Source of the DNA: FEN-1219 sp039933105
Lineage (GTDB): Bacteria; Pseudomonadota; Gammaproteobacteria; Steroidobacterales; Rariloculaceae
Length of the DNA: 64,000 nt
Assembly: GCA_039933105.1 (NCBI GenBank)
Contig: JBDTOT010000020.1
Location: 1 to 64,000, forward strand
Reading direction: 5' to 3'
Shown here: positions 53,625-62,986 of the stretch, piece after piece
Layout: each line of letters starts with the position of its first letter
How positions within the stretch are numbered: the stretch's first letter is position 1
The notes under the pieces: generated by a model
The model's input: only the letters and a program-made list of their open reading frames with translations
Database searches by the model: none
Told to the model about the DNA's origin: nothing
Position numbers and translations under genes: made by a program

Positions 53625-54566
53625 ATGGATTTAATGGCGGACATCGGTGCAACGCATACGCGCTGCGCCCTTCTCGATGACCAGGGCAAGGAAGTCGCTC
53701 CGGAGGTCTTCGACAACGTGGACTTCACCGGTCTCGTCGGCATCCTGAGCATCTACCTCGATCATCGCCGTTCGAGCGATCGGCCGAAACGCGCGGCGCT
53801 CGCCATCGCCGCCCCGATACTGGGCGACGAAGTTCAGATGATCAATATCAATTGGCGTTTCTCTCAGGCCGAGCTCAAGGCACAGCTCGGCCTGCAGCGA
53901 CTGATCATGTGCAACGACTTCGCCGCGGTCGCATGGGGCCTACCTCACTTGGACGTTACGGACCGCGCGCAAATCGGCGGCGGCGCGCCGCGGCAGCGCG
54001 CCACGATGGCCACGCTCGGGCCGGGTTCGGGCCTAGGCGTAGCGGCGCTCGTGCCCTCGGCGGACAGCTGGGCGGTGATGACCGGCGAAGGCGGCCACGT
54101 ATCGCTGCCCGCGTACACGCACGAGGAGCAGGAGGTGATTGCGTTGCTGCGCGAGCGCTTCGGTCACTGCTCCGCCGAACGCGTGCTGTCGGGCCAGGGG
54201 CTGGTGAATCTGTATGTAGCGCTCGCGGAGCTCGCGGGCCGTGGCCAAGCGACTGTGACGCCCGAGGACGTCACGCGCCTCGCGAACCAACGCGAGCCGC
54301 TCGCGCGCAAGACTTTGCAGATGTTCTTCGCGATGCTCGGCACAGTGGCCGGCGACCTCGCGCTAACTACCGGTGCGCTTGGCGGTGTGTACATCGCAGG
54401 CGGTATCGTGCCGCGTTTGCTCGATGTTTTCGCGCAATCCGAGTTTCGCACGCGTTTCGAAACGAAGGGCCGCTACAGCGACTACATGGCCGCGATTCCG
54501 ACCTACGTGATCACGGCAGCGTTACCCGCGTTTCGCGGGCTCCGCTACCTTCTGGGATATCGCTGA
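53625..54566 (+). CDS. glk: Glucokinase
   Basis: A 313-residue ATP-dependent sugar kinase of the proteobacterial Glk type, which phosphorylates glucose to glucose 6-phosphate. The N-terminal phosphate loop is LMADIGATHTRCALL. The substrate and catalytic region is LIMCNDFAAVAW and TLGPGSGLGVAALV, and the second ATP site is LTTGALGGVYIAGGIVPR. The ATG is preceded by a cysQ-DUF465 run. A small lipoprotein gene converges with it 4 bp after the stop. Confidence 0.93.
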   Translation: MDLMADIGATHTRCALLDDQGKEVAPEVFDNVDFTGLVGILSIYLDHRRSSDRPKRAALAIAAPILGDEVQMININWRFSQAELKAQLGLQRLIMCNDFAAVAWGLPHLDVTDRAQIGGGAPRQRATMATLGPGSGLGVAALVPSADSWAVMTGEGGHVSLPAYTHEEQEVIALLRERFGHCSAERVLSGQGLVNLYVALAELAGRGQATVTPEDVTRLANQREPLARKTLQMFFAMLGTVAGDLALTTGALGGVYIAGGIVPRLLDVFAQSEFRTRFETKGRYSDYMAAIPTYVITAALPAFRGLRYLLGYR

Positions 54567-54570
54567 CCCA

Positions 54571-54783
54571 TTACCTGGTTGCCTCTTCGATTTTCTTGCG
54601 CTGCTCCGCCGCCTGATCGTCAACGGTCTGCTGGACGCCTTTAGCGCGCTCGATCGTACCGGTCCACGGATCGAAAACACTCTCTTTGCGCGGCGGCTTC
54701 TGCGCCTCAGGCGGCGGCGAGCTGTTGCAAGCCACGAGTGCCAAGGTCAGCGCCACCAGTGACAAGGAAGACTTGACCGTCAT
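54571..54783 (-). CDS. Small lipoprotein, unknown function
   Basis: A 70-residue protein with a lipobox: hydrophobic LSLVALTLALVAC with Cys19 as the lipidation site. After that comes a short Pro/Lys-rich stretch, SVFDPWTGTIERAKGV and a helical tail QTVDDQAAEQRKKIEE. I do not recognise a family. ATG 54783 is preceded by GGAGAGG; the longer frame upstream (to 55023) runs antisense into the transporter gene and is not used. Confidence 0.7.
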   Translation of the reverse strand: MTVKSSLSLVALTLALVACNSSPPPEAQKPPRKESVFDPWTGTIERAKGVQQTVDDQAAEQRKKIEEATR

Positions 54784-54913
54784 GATTGCCTCTCCGAGCG
54801 GCCATTTATCCCCGTAACGTAACGTGCATTCTTGAGAAATACCGAGACACGGTCCACGTTCGACTTCGTTTTTGCGACATTTCCGGTTGCGCGGCCCGGT
54901 GTATTCTCCCGCG

Positions 54914-56242
54914 ATGAATACAACAACAAGCTCCGCGTTAACCCGCTTCATTACCCGCATCGCTCCTGTAGAACCGCGCGAAGTCGGCGCGGTGGTCGCA
55001 GCGTTCTTCCTATTCTTTTTCATGTGGGCGGGCTACTTCTCGGTCCGCCCGGTACGCGAAACCGTGGGTACGTTGCTCGGCCGCCAGGCGGTCGCGGATT
55101 TGTGGCTGTACACGAGCGCCTTCTCGATCCTGATCATCCCGGTCTACGGCGCCGTGGTCGCGCGTTTCAAACGCAGCACGTTCCTGCCATGGACCTACGG
55201 CATCGTTGCGGTCGCGCTCGCGGGCGTGGGCCTGCTGCTCGATCCCGCGCAGTTCAATCCGGTGCTGGGCAAGTCGTTCTATGTCTTCATCAGCGTCGTG
55301 AATCTGTTCCTGCTGTCGATGTTCTGGAGTTTCTTGCTCGAGATCTTCGACAAAGCCCAGACGAAACGCTTGTTCGGCGTGATCGCGGCCGGCGGCAGCG
55401 CGGGCGCTCTGGCGGGGCCGCTGTTGTCGGACCTCACGGTAACGACCATCGGCGAAGCCGGCATCCTGTTCGTCGCCGCGGCGATGTTCGCGATGGCGAT
55501 CGTATGCCAACGCATTCTTCTCAGCGGCTGGGCTCGCCAACCTGGCGCCGAGGCGGCCGACGATCGGCCGATCGGCGGCAACGTGTTCGCGGGCATCACG
55601 CTGATACTCAAGTCGCCGTACCTGCTTGGCATCGCGCTGTTCATCGTCGGCATCTCGGCGGTCAGCACCGTGCTCTACTTCGAGCAGCTGCGCATCGTGG
55701 CCGAGACGTTCGCTACGCCGAACGAACGCACGCGCGTTTTCGCGCGTATCGACTGGATCGTGCAGAGCCTTACGGTGCTGACACAGGTATTCCTCACCGG
55801 CCGCGTCGCGGCACGTTTCGGCGTCACGACGCTGCTTACGCTGGTGCCGATCCTCATGGTCGCGGCGTTCGCGGGCCTAGCCGGCTATACGACGTTCACC
55901 TTGTTCGCCGCCGTGTTCATCCTGCGCCGCGCCGGCGAATACGCGTTCGTGCGACCGGGTCGCGAAATGCTCTGGAGCCCGCTCGACAAGGAAACCAAGT
56001 ACAAAGCCAAGAGCACGATCGACGTGCCGGTGTACCGTGGCGCCGACTACGTCGGCGGCCAGGTCACGGTCGCACTCACGAGCGTCGGCGTCTCGCCGAA
56101 CGGCATGATGGCGGTCGGCGCGGTAATCGCGGCGGCTTGGGCTGTCGTCGGTTGGTGGCTCGGGCGCAAGTTCGAGGGCGGCGCCACTCCGCAGAAGCGT
56201 GAGACCAGCGAAGTCGGAGTCGTCGCGCCGCAGCGCGGCTAG
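54914..56242 (+). CDS. NTP/NDP-exchange-type membrane transporter (Tlc/MFS-like)
   Basis: A 442-residue integral membrane protein with about twelve hydrophobic segments, resembling bacterial proteins annotated as NTP/NDP exchange transporters related to the ATP/ADP translocases of obligate intracellular bacteria. Segments such as GYFSVRPVRETVGTL, VNLFLLSMFWSFLLEIFD, LFGVIAAGGSAGALAGPLL and RAGEYAFVRPGREMLWSPLDKE-type (VRPGREMLWSPL) sequence fit. In free-living relatives the substrate is not established; a nucleotide role should not be assumed. ATG 54914 is the start. It overlaps the convergent mshQ stop by 4 bp (CTAG). Confidence 0.75.
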   Translation: MNTTTSSALTRFITRIAPVEPREVGAVVAAFFLFFFMWAGYFSVRPVRETVGTLLGRQAVADLWLYTSAFSILIIPVYGAVVARFKRSTFLPWTYGIVAVALAGVGLLLDPAQFNPVLGKSFYVFISVVNLFLLSMFWSFLLEIFDKAQTKRLFGVIAAGGSAGALAGPLLSDLTVTTIGEAGILFVAAAMFAMAIVCQRILLSGWARQPGAEAADDRPIGGNVFAGITLILKSPYLLGIALFIVGISAVSTVLYFEQLRIVAETFATPNERTRVFARIDWIVQSLTVLTQVFLTGRVAARFGVTTLLTLVPILMVAAFAGLAGYTTFTLFAAVFILRRAGEYAFVRPGREMLWSPLDKETKYKAKSTIDVPVYRGADYVGGQVTVALTSVGVSPNGMMAVGAVIAAAWAVVGWWLGRKFEGGATPQKRETSEVGVVAPQRG

Positions 56243-59200
56243 TAGATCTCGCGCGTGTAGATCTGGCGCGTCTCGCCGCCGAAGATGCCGAACGTGGCCT
56301 GACCGGTCGGGTTCTCGTCGCCCGCGCTCGCGCTGTCCCAATCGTAGCGAAGCCATGTCGGCACAGTGCCGTTTATGCGCATGCTGCCCGAGTGACCAGC
56401 GCCGGGTGCAGCGAGGTGTAGATTGAAATCGCCCAGCGCAGGTGGTTCGTTGAAGCGCTGCGCACTCGGAGCCGCCGCGGCGCAGCCGTTGGTACTGGTG
56501 CCCGGCGAACCACTGTCGCGCACACAAGTCTCGCCGGCATTCAGGTTCTTCGTGTACCCCGAAAAGGCGAGCGACACATTGGTTGTGCATGTATCGTCGG
56601 TGTTAACGATGAACCCCGCATTGGTGCCGGCGTAGTATTCCGCGGACATCGTCACAGGCAAGTCAACGAGTTCCGAGCCGACGGCAGTGCGCACACGCAC
56701 TCGCCCATAGCGCACCGCAGCGCCGTTGTTGAACGGCACACCGCTGCCGGTGCCGAACACGACGGGATTGGCAGTCGCGGCGATACCATCGGCGTCGATG
56801 ACGTTGATGGACAGCGAAATATTTGCGTTAAAGGGATCCGCCGGCATGTTGCGCGCGAAGAGCAGTCCTGTGCCCGAGCCGAACGTCAACGTTCCGGCGC
56901 CGAGGCTGCTTGACGCTATCACCGGGTCCGTACCGGTAATGCCGCTCGCGTCGAGCGTGCCCGTCACCGCCGCGTAGGTCTTACCGGTCGTGCTCGCATT
57001 CGTAATCCGCCACCAATTGCCCGCGTAAAACGTCGTTGGACTGTTGCTCGCGTCTTCTGCAGTGACAGTGATTACTGGCACCGTGAGATAGCCGAACGTC
57101 TGACCCGTGTACGTGAAGCCTCCCGCGGAACACGCCGTTTGCAAGAGCGGCGTGTTGATCGCCACGGCGAAGTGATCGGGGACGAAACGCCCCACGTTGA
57201 TAGAGCTCGATTGGATCGTGCGCTCTGCCAGCGTGGAGCCGTCCGAGCTATCGATGCTCGCGAAGGCGCTGTCGGAGAGCTGCATGGTGAAGGAGCCCAC
57301 CTGATTGTAGGACGCAGCGTTCGACGAAAGTTGCCCGGACGCGTGCGTCGTATTGAGGGTCAACGCGCCGAACCCCGGCGTGCAAGGGGCGCTCGCACCG
57401 CACGCGGTCAGCGTCACGGTCGGGGCTCCAGCATAGTTCGTTGTAATCGAGCCGGCGCTCCCGATCGCGTCGCTGCGAACGGTGAAATTGCGCCCGGCTT
57501 TGTGCATCGCGGCGCCGCCAGTGAACGTCGTGTTGCCGAGTGCGCGTCCGGTGCCAGGCGTTTGCGCGTCGTTGTCGGTCACGCTGAAGTTCGCGAAGGA
57601 GCTGGGACGAATCGCGAAGCTGTCGGTCGAACAGGCGGTCACCGTCGGCGACGCCGTCGGATACGTGACGCGAACCCGCACGTCCTGGTAGGAATCGAGG
57701 ACTGCGGCGAAATTCACGGTCGACCGCCCGCTCGCAATGGCCGTCGAGGCGATCGTTTGCACCAGTGTGCTCGCAGTCGGGCAATTGTCGGCGCCGTAGC
57801 CGCCACCCGTGTTCGCGAGCAACTCGACTTTTACATTGTTGCTAAACGAATTCTGCTGCGCGCCGGCGCTGATCGCGACAACGTCGAGCGCGAACGCCGT
57901 GCCGGCAACCTTCGTCTTGATGACCCCGACGATTGCGCCAGACGTCGGTGCAGTCGCCGATTCGAACGTATTGAAACCGCCGGGCGTCGGGATGGCGGAT
58001 GGGATCTCGGCGACCGCATATTGGCCCGGCAAAGCGGCAGTAGTGACGGTTGCGCCGGAGATCGTCGTCGATGTTGCGGTGCGCGTGGGCGTTGGCGGTG
58101 GCGTGATCGTCCAAGTGGCCCCGCTGTAACGCGCGACGTTGAAGTTCAAGGCATTCGCGCCCGGATCGAGGTCCGCGGCAACGAAACCCAAAGTGAAGCT
58201 GTTGCCGGCAAGCGCGCTGAATACGGTCCCGGAACTCGCCATTGTCCAGTAGCGGTTGGCGCTCTTCGCCGTATCCAGCGTCGACGCGCTTAGATTCGGG
58301 TGTTCGCCTCCTGTTGACGACACGGTGATATTACCTGCTGTCGTAACCGTCGCGAGCGTCACGGCCACAGGCGCATACGCAACAAGCGTACCCGTCGCAC
58401 TACCCACTTCGTAGTTACGCGTCTGCGCGCTCCCGCTTACCGCAAAGTTTTTCTGCAGGTTGCCGCTAACGAAGCAGGCGTTCACGGACCCATCGGCCGA
58501 GCATGTTCCGCCGCGCGCGACGCTGCCTCCAGCCGGTATCACCATGCTGAACGTGGCCGTGTCGATGAACCCGTTGGTGAGCGTGAGCCCGTTGCTCACG
58601 GTCGTGTTGATGGCGAGCGTCGCTTTGCGGTTCGCGAGCGCCGGGGCGGTCTTGTTGACGATCAGCTGATAGAAGGTAGTGGCGGCGGTGCCGCCAATAG
58701 TCGACGAGGCAGCCCCAAGCAGGGAGACTACGGTCGTCGTTTGCGCGAAGGCGCCGTTGTTCGTCCAGTTGCCGCCACCCGCGCCGTTGCCAGCGCCGAC
58801 GCTGATGGCGAGTCCACCGTTGGGTGACAGCGTGTTCAGCGCGCTAATCGTGAGATCGTGCAGGACGTTTGTGGACGACCGCATGAGGGTCGCGTTCGCG
58901 GTCGATTGGTTCAGCACGAGATTCCAGACGTTGAGCACGCCGCCGGCGCCGTTCAGCATCGAAATCTGGTTGGGGCTGCCCGCGCCGCCACCCATCTGCA
59001 GTGTCCCGCCGGTGATGTTCTGCGTCGTCGAGCGGATGTCGACGTCGTCCGTCGTATTGTTGCCTTTCGCAGCGACGATCGTCCCGCCCGACCAGTTCAG
59101 CGTGGTCCCCGTCCCGAGCAGCAGCGAATAGACCGGCCCTGCGTCGATCGTCATGAGACTCAGGGTGCCGCCGGCCATCGTGAAGATTCCGGCCGACGTA

Positions 59201-60063
59201 CCGCTCACGCTGTTGATGCCACCGGTGACAGTCACGATGCCGCCGTCCATCTGGAACAAGCTCGACGCGAAGTCGCCGAGCACCAGACGAACGCTGTCCA
59301 CGTTGCCGATGTTCATGGTGCCGCTGCTGACGCGCAGGAAGCCGCCGTTGATGGTCACGTCGAAGGCCCCCGTCGTCACGGTCGCACTGCTGTTCAGCCA
59401 GAAGCCGCCGGTCGCAGGAATGGTCGCACCGCTGGCGGTCGTCCACGGCGTGATGCTCGTGGTGCTCGAGTGCTTGTACGTGCCGTTCGTGATTGTCAGG
59501 AACGGGCTCGGCACGGTGATCGCCGCCTGCATGTCGAGCACGTTGGCGTTCGTCGCACCCTGGTTGAGCGTAATCAGGTTGAACGTGTATGCACCGGCAC
59601 CGCTCACAGCCTGGTTGCCGTTCCGATTGAACGTGACATTCGCAACGCGACTGCCACCGGGCGATAGATTCATAGAGCCGGCGTTCGTGATGTCCCCGCC
59701 CGCAGCCAGCGTGTGGGTCGCGGCCGTCGCGCCGAGCGAGATCGTCCCCGTCGCGGCGATCACGAGGTTGCCGGTCACCGTCAGCGCCCGCGCGGTGGCG
59801 TTGTTGCCGATCACGAGACCGCCATTGACCGTGAGACTGTTCAAAGCCGTCGAATTCGCGTCGAGCGTGGTGGTACCCGCGCTGATGACGACGTCATCGC
59901 CCGCGACCGGCACGCGGTTGCAATTGCCAACGCTCGTCCAGGTAGCCGCAAGGCTCCAACTACTCGAGCCGACGGACGTGCACGTCAGCGCGAATGCCGC
60001 CGGCGCATAGCCCGCAGCGGATGCCAGCACGAGGAGGACTGCCCATAGCTTTCTAGATGCCAT
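56239..60063 (-). CDS. mshQ: MSHA biogenesis-type surface protein MshQ (DUF6701)
   Basis: A 1274-residue secreted or surface protein. A signal peptide (about 1-26, ending AAFA) is followed by a very long Ser/Thr/Ala/Gly-rich beta-repeat region and a C-terminal DUF6701-like part with ATFGIFGGETRQIYTREIY at the end, the mark of MshQ proteins at the close of MSHA loci. Cysteines are few and mostly in the C-terminal half. It probably acts as a pilus-associated tip or surface adhesin component; that role is inferred. ATG 60063 starts the signal peptide. It lies 5 bp after mshP. Confidence 0.85.
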   Translation of the reverse strand: MASRKLWAVLLVLASAAGYAPAAFALTCTSVGSSSWSLAATWTSVGNCNRVPVAGDDVVISAGTTTLDANSTALNSLTVNGGLVIGNNATARALTVTGNLVIAATGTISLGATAATHTLAAGGDITNAGSMNLSPGGSRVANVTFNRNGNQAVSGAGAYTFNLITLNQGATNANVLDMQAAITVPSPFLTITNGTYKHSSTTSITPWTTASGATIPATGGFWLNSSATVTTGAFDVTINGGFLRVSSGTMNIGNVDSVRLVLGDFASSLFQMDGGIVTVTGGINSVSGTSAGIFTMAGGTLSLMTIDAGPVYSLLLGTGTTLNWSGGTIVAAKGNNTTDDVDIRSTTQNITGGTLQMGGGAGSPNQISMLNGAGGVLNVWNLVLNQSTANATLMRSSTNVLHDLTISALNTLSPNGGLAISVGAGNGAGGGNWTNNGAFAQTTTVVSLLGAASSTIGGTAATTFYQLIVNKTAPALANRKATLAINTTVSNGLTLTNGFIDTATFSMVIPAGGSVARGGTCSADGSVNACFVSGNLQKNFAVSGSAQTRNYEVGSATGTLVAYAPVAVTLATVTTAGNITVSSTGGEHPNLSASTLDTAKSANRYWTMASSGTVFSALAGNSFTLGFVAADLDPGANALNFNVARYSGATWTITPPPTPTRTATSTTISGATVTTAALPGQYAVAEIPSAIPTPGGFNTFESATAPTSGAIVGVIKTKVAGTAFALDVVAISAGAQQNSFSNNVKVELLANTGGGYGADNCPTASTLVQTIASTAIASGRSTVNFAAVLDSYQDVRVRVTYPTASPTVTACSTDSFAIRPSSFANFSVTDNDAQTPGTGRALGNTTFTGGAAMHKAGRNFTVRSDAIGSAGSITTNYAGAPTVTLTACGASAPCTPGFGALTLNTTHASGQLSSNAASYNQVGSFTMQLSDSAFASIDSSDGSTLAERTIQSSSINVGRFVPDHFAVAINTPLLQTACSAGGFTYTGQTFGYLTVPVITVTAEDASNSPTTFYAGNWWRITNASTTGKTYAAVTGTLDASGITGTDPVIASSSLGAGTLTFGSGTGLLFARNMPADPFNANISLSINVIDADGIAATANPVVFGTGSGVPFNNGAAVRYGRVRVRTAVGSELVDLPVTMSAEYYAGTNAGFIVNTDDTCTTNVSLAFSGYTKNLNAGETCVRDSGSPGTSTNGCAAAAPSAQRFNEPPALGDFNLHLAAPGAGHSGSMRINGTVPTWLRYDWDSASAGDENPTGQATFGIFGGETRQIYTREIY

Positions 60064-60068
60064 GGACT

Positions 60069-60482
60069 CTAGCTCGCGTCCGTGATCTTCGACTGCAACC
60101 GGCGCGACACATAGTCGGGCCCACCGTATATGCCCCCGACTGCGCGAACGTCGAAGACGAACACGCGAATCGTGCTCGTGCCTTCGACATAGGAGGTCTG
60201 GGAGCACTGTACCGACACCGAGAAGCCGGCCGTGGCGCCCTCCGTCAGATTCAACGTCGAACTCCCGCACACGCCGGCGTTCAGCGCCCGGTACGCGGCC
60301 CAGGCGACGCCCGACTTCGCCGCGTGAAATGCCTGTGCGCCGCGCAACTCCGCCGTCGTCGTCTGCTGTTGAACCACGTTCAAACGCACGGCGACGACGC
60401 CGAGACCCGCAAGCACGACGAGCAGGAAGATCGCCGATACCAGCGAAAACCCGCGTTGCATAACTATGCGCGTCGGTTTCAT
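60069..60482 (-). CDS. mshP: MSHA-type minor pilin MshP
   Basis: A 137-residue pseudopilin-like protein. The class III signal is MQRGFSLVSAIFLLVVLAG, with the G|F cleavage site but Ser instead of the usual Glu at position +5, as in tip-type minor pilins (PilX/GspK-like). The first hydrophobic helix is followed by QQQTTTAELRGAQAFHAAKSGVAW (helix continuing) and a small beta domain with Cys residues. It overlaps mshO by 4 bp and precedes mshQ. Confidence 0.82.
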   Translation of the reverse strand: MKPTRIVMQRGFSLVSAIFLLVVLAGLGVVAVRLNVVQQQTTTAELRGAQAFHAAKSGVAWAAYRALNAGVCGSSTLNLTEGATAGFSVSVQCSQTSYVEGTSTIRVFVFDVRAVGGIYGGPDYVSRRLQSKITDAS

Positions 60483-61342
60483 GGCACGTTATCCACGTGA
60501 ACCTGCGAGAGCAGCGATACCGATTCGCCGTCCGCGCCGACGGCGATGCTGAGGGCGACTAGACCGCCACGCTCGGCGGTGCCCGGCGTGTACGTGAAAG
60601 TGCAACTCACAATCTGATTCGCGATCAGGCTCGCGCGGGCGCCAGCAGCCAGCAGCTTGCCGTGGGTGTCGACGCTCGCCTGGCTCGACGCGATCGAATA
60701 GCTCTGGTAGCGCAACAACGTGCCCGCAACGCCATCGCACAGATAGGTCACTGGCCCGTCGAGCAGGAAGACGCGTTGTGTGGGTGACCCGTACGCGAAC
60801 TTGAACGCGGGAGAAAGCGTCACGCGATCCTCACCGGTCGCTCCATCCGCCGCAACGCCGATCTGTGTGCCTGCCGGGGTAATCACGTTGGCGAGTTCGT
60901 ACGCGTCCGCGCCCGGCACGCCGACGTTGTAGATGGCGAGGTAGTGACCCGTCGAGTTGAAGGGTTTTGTCACCTGCGTAAACGGGCCGAGCGCGTTGAA
61001 CGAGCCATCGGCGGCGGCAAAGTCGAGAATCTGCGCGGCCGTTCCGGGCGGCTGCGCGCGATACCGCGCGCCGTCGACGGTGCTCAGCATCTCGAGCGCC
61101 GTAACGCCCGCGGCAGTCGTCGTGCGAACACTGTTTGGCAACGCGCGACGAACGTCACGGGCGATTCTCTGCAGTGCGGAGTCGGCCGAATCCACAAGGC
61201 GAGCGCGGCGCGTTTGGTCAGTGAAGCCCTTAACCGAACCGCTGATGAACAGCGATACGAACGACACGACGATGGCCGAGATCACTAACGTGACCACGAG
61301 CTCGATCAGAGTGAAACCGGAGTGGTGGGTTGCGCGGCGCAT
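60479..61342 (-). CDS. mshO: MSHA-type minor pilin MshO
   Basis: A 287-residue prepilin-like protein, the largest minor pilin in the cluster. The type III signal is HHSGFTLIELVVTLVISAIV, with Glu at +5. The globular C-terminal part has two well-spaced Cys pairs (TYLCDG and VSCTFTY). MshO-type proteins resemble PilW/GspJ. It lies 4 bp after mshD and overlaps mshP. Confidence 0.85.
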   Translation of the reverse strand: MRRATHHSGFTLIELVVTLVISAIVVSFVSLFISGSVKGFTDQTRRARLVDSADSALQRIARDVRRALPNSVRTTTAAGVTALEMLSTVDGARYRAQPPGTAAQILDFAAADGSFNALGPFTQVTKPFNSTGHYLAIYNVGVPGADAYELANVITPAGTQIGVAADGATGEDRVTLSPAFKFAYGSPTQRVFLLDGPVTYLCDGVAGTLLRYQSYSIASSQASVDTHGKLLAAGARASLIANQIVSCTFTYTPGTAERGGLVALSIAVGADGESVSLLSQVHVDNVP

Positions 61343-61346
61343 GGGA

Positions 61347-61802
61347 TCAGAGCCGGGTCTTGTAGGCGCTGAGCGTCACGGTGACGTTCGACGCATAGGT
61401 CACGCGCACGTCGACGCGCTTCGCGTCTGCGCCGGGGACGCTCGTTAGCGCCGTGCTCGGCATCACGGTGACGTTCACGGTGTATTGCGACAACGAGGCA
61501 ATCGCGACGCCGAACTGGTCGCGTGCACCGACGTCGACGAGCCCGTCGTAGTCGTCGACGTCGTCGAAATCGGCGCGATTGGCCTCACCGTCGACTCCAT
61601 CGGGATCGTCGAACGACCTCAGCGTTATCTCCTCGAGATACGCCTCCGCGACCGAGACCGCCTGCGTCATCACCATCGCGTCGGCACTGCGGCCCACGCT
61701 TTGCGAAAGCACCCCGAGCACGCCGCCGATGGCGATCGCGATCACTACGATCGAGATGATGAGCTCGATCAGCGTAACGCCGCTTTGCCGGTGGTCCCTC
61801 AT
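61347..61802 (-). CDS. mshD: MSHA-type minor pilin MshD
   Basis: A 151-residue prepilin-like protein. Signal HRQSGVTLIELIISIVVIAI has Val instead of Phe at +1 and Glu at +5. A helix with AVSVAEAYLEEITLRSF follows; this is the family's PilV/GspI-like AEAYLEE signature. The acidic FDDVDDYDGLVD loop could bind calcium. 2 bp separate it from mshC upstream and 4 bp from mshO downstream. Confidence 0.85.
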   Translation of the reverse strand: MRDHRQSGVTLIELIISIVVIAIAIGGVLGVLSQSVGRSADAMVMTQAVSVAEAYLEEITLRSFDDPDGVDGEANRADFDDVDDYDGLVDVGARDQFGVAIASLSQYTVNVTVMPSTALTSVPGADAKRVDVRVTYASNVTVTLSAYKTRL

Positions 61803-61803
61803 G

Positions 61804-62292
61804 TCAGGGCGCCTGCACGAAGCCGCTGTCGGCCACCACGGTCAGCGCGAACGGCCCGACGCTGATCGTCTGATCCGCGCCGAGGTCGGTGCGGCCGAGC
61901 GCGTCGAACGTCATCGTGACAGCCGGCGCAGTGACGACGCCACCGGGGCTCGCGCCCGCGAGCAGCTGGCCGTCGGCGAGCTGCACGCCCGTGGGCCACG
62001 TGGCGTCCGCGGGATCGCAGCTGCCGCTCTGTACGGCTTGCTGGCGCGCCTGATAGCTGCCAGCGGCAATCGCCACGCGGACGGGGCAACCGCTCGCGAC
62101 CGCGAGCTTCTGGGAATACTTGAGCGCCATGGCGAGCTCTTCGTAGTAGCCGCGCTGGAGGAATGCCGTGCTGTCGACAAATCGCGGCGCGGCGAAGGCG
62201 GCGAGAACGCCAAGAATCACGAGCACGACTACGAGCTCTATCAGAGTGAAGCCCGTCTGCTCTTGCCCGTTTCGCATCGATCGCCCGCGCAT
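61804..62292 (-). CDS. mshC: MSHA-type minor pilin MshC
   Basis: A 162-residue GspH/FimT-like prepilin. The signal is QEQTGFTLIELVVVLVILGV with Glu at +5. The C-terminal half has two Cys (SGCPVRV and SGSCDP), probably disulfide-bonded. ATG 62292 has GAGG five bases upstream; ATG 62277 is an alternative. A strong hairpin (62311-62335) separates it from mshA. Confidence 0.85.
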   Translation of the reverse strand: MRGRSMRNGQEQTGFTLIELVVVLVILGVLAAFAAPRFVDSTAFLQRGYYEELAMALKYSQKLAVASGCPVRVAIAAGSYQARQQAVQSGSCDPADATWPTGVQLADGQLLAGASPGGVVTAPAVTMTFDALGRTDLGADQTISVGPFALTVVADSGFVQAP

Positions 62293-62310
62293 CGCATCCT
62301 CGTGAAGTGC

Positions 62311-62335
62311 AAAGGGCGCCCCGCGGGCGCCCTTT
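62311..62335 (-). terminator. GC-rich hairpin between mshA and mshC
   Basis: AAAGGGCGCCC (62311-62321) pairs with GGGCGCCCTTT (62325-62335) around a 3-nt loop: 11 perfect pairs, about 30 bp after the mshA stop. Only TTT of the stem and no U-tract follow. It probably acts as a partial terminator or 3' stabiliser that leaves mshA mRNA in excess over the minor pilins. Confidence 0.65.
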
Positions 62336-62363
62336 GGAAACTCGACCGGGGCAAAACGAACCG

Positions 62364-62816
62364 CTAGCAGCCGGTAGACGTCGTGGTAACCGTCGGCGCC
62401 GTGTTCGCGGCAGCCGCCGGCGTGTACGTCACGAGACAGTTCGCGATCGAAACGCCCGCCGGTGTCTGCTTGGTGAGCACCCTATTGGCGCCCACGGTCG
62501 TCGGGGCAAAGCCGGTGATGTCAGCGAGCGTGTCCTGGACCGTCGCGGCGTTCGGATAGCCGTTCGCCATCGTGATAACTTTGCCTTCCATCGTCACGGT
62601 CGTGGCCGCTGGGTTCCCCTGGGCGAGCCACAGCGCATGCGAGAGCGCTGCCCCCGACCGAACGCTGCCTCCGAGCGACTGGATCGCGGCAGTGCGCGCC
62701 TGCCCTTCGAGTGACGCGAAACGCGGCACTGCAAACGCGGCGAGGATCCCGAGAATCGTGATCACGACCACGAGCTCGATCAGCGTGAAACCGCCCTGAG
62801 TGGTCTTGCTGTTCAT
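62364..62816 (-). CDS. mshA: MSHA-type major pilin MshA
   Basis: A 150-residue type IV prepilin: TTQGGFTLIELVVVITILGI with cleavage G|F and Glu at +5, an N-terminal helix, then a globular domain with two Cys (IANCLVTY and the C-terminal TSTGC) that would form the D-loop disulfide. Position, size and the hairpin-separated mRNA point to the major subunit. ATG 62816 has GAGGAA eight bases upstream; the frame continues 21 codons upstream without a signal. The 170-bp gap upstream holds an AT-rich patch (62861-62893) but no convincing -10/-35 pair. Confidence 0.87.
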   Translation of the reverse strand: MNSKTTQGGFTLIELVVVITILGILAAFAVPRFASLEGQARTAAIQSLGGSVRSGAALSHALWLAQGNPAATTVTMEGKVITMANGYPNAATVQDTLADITGFAPTTVGANRVLTKQTPAGVSIANCLVTYTPAAAANTAPTVTTTSTGC

Positions 62817-62986
62817 CGAAATGTTCCTCTGAGGAGTTGGCCTAGGCACGGCACAGGCAAGAAAAAACACTAGAGTCAAACACTAATTAACAGAACGCTT
62901 TCGCGCTGTGATCGAACCGACAACGGCCTTGCCCTCCGCGTGACGGCCATCACAATTCGGCTGCTCGCTCGCGAGCTTGAGAATAC

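Noticed and set aside
62851..62879. TTGACT as -35 of an mshA promoter
   Set aside because: No -10 at 16-18 nt spacing; only the AT-rich patch is notable.
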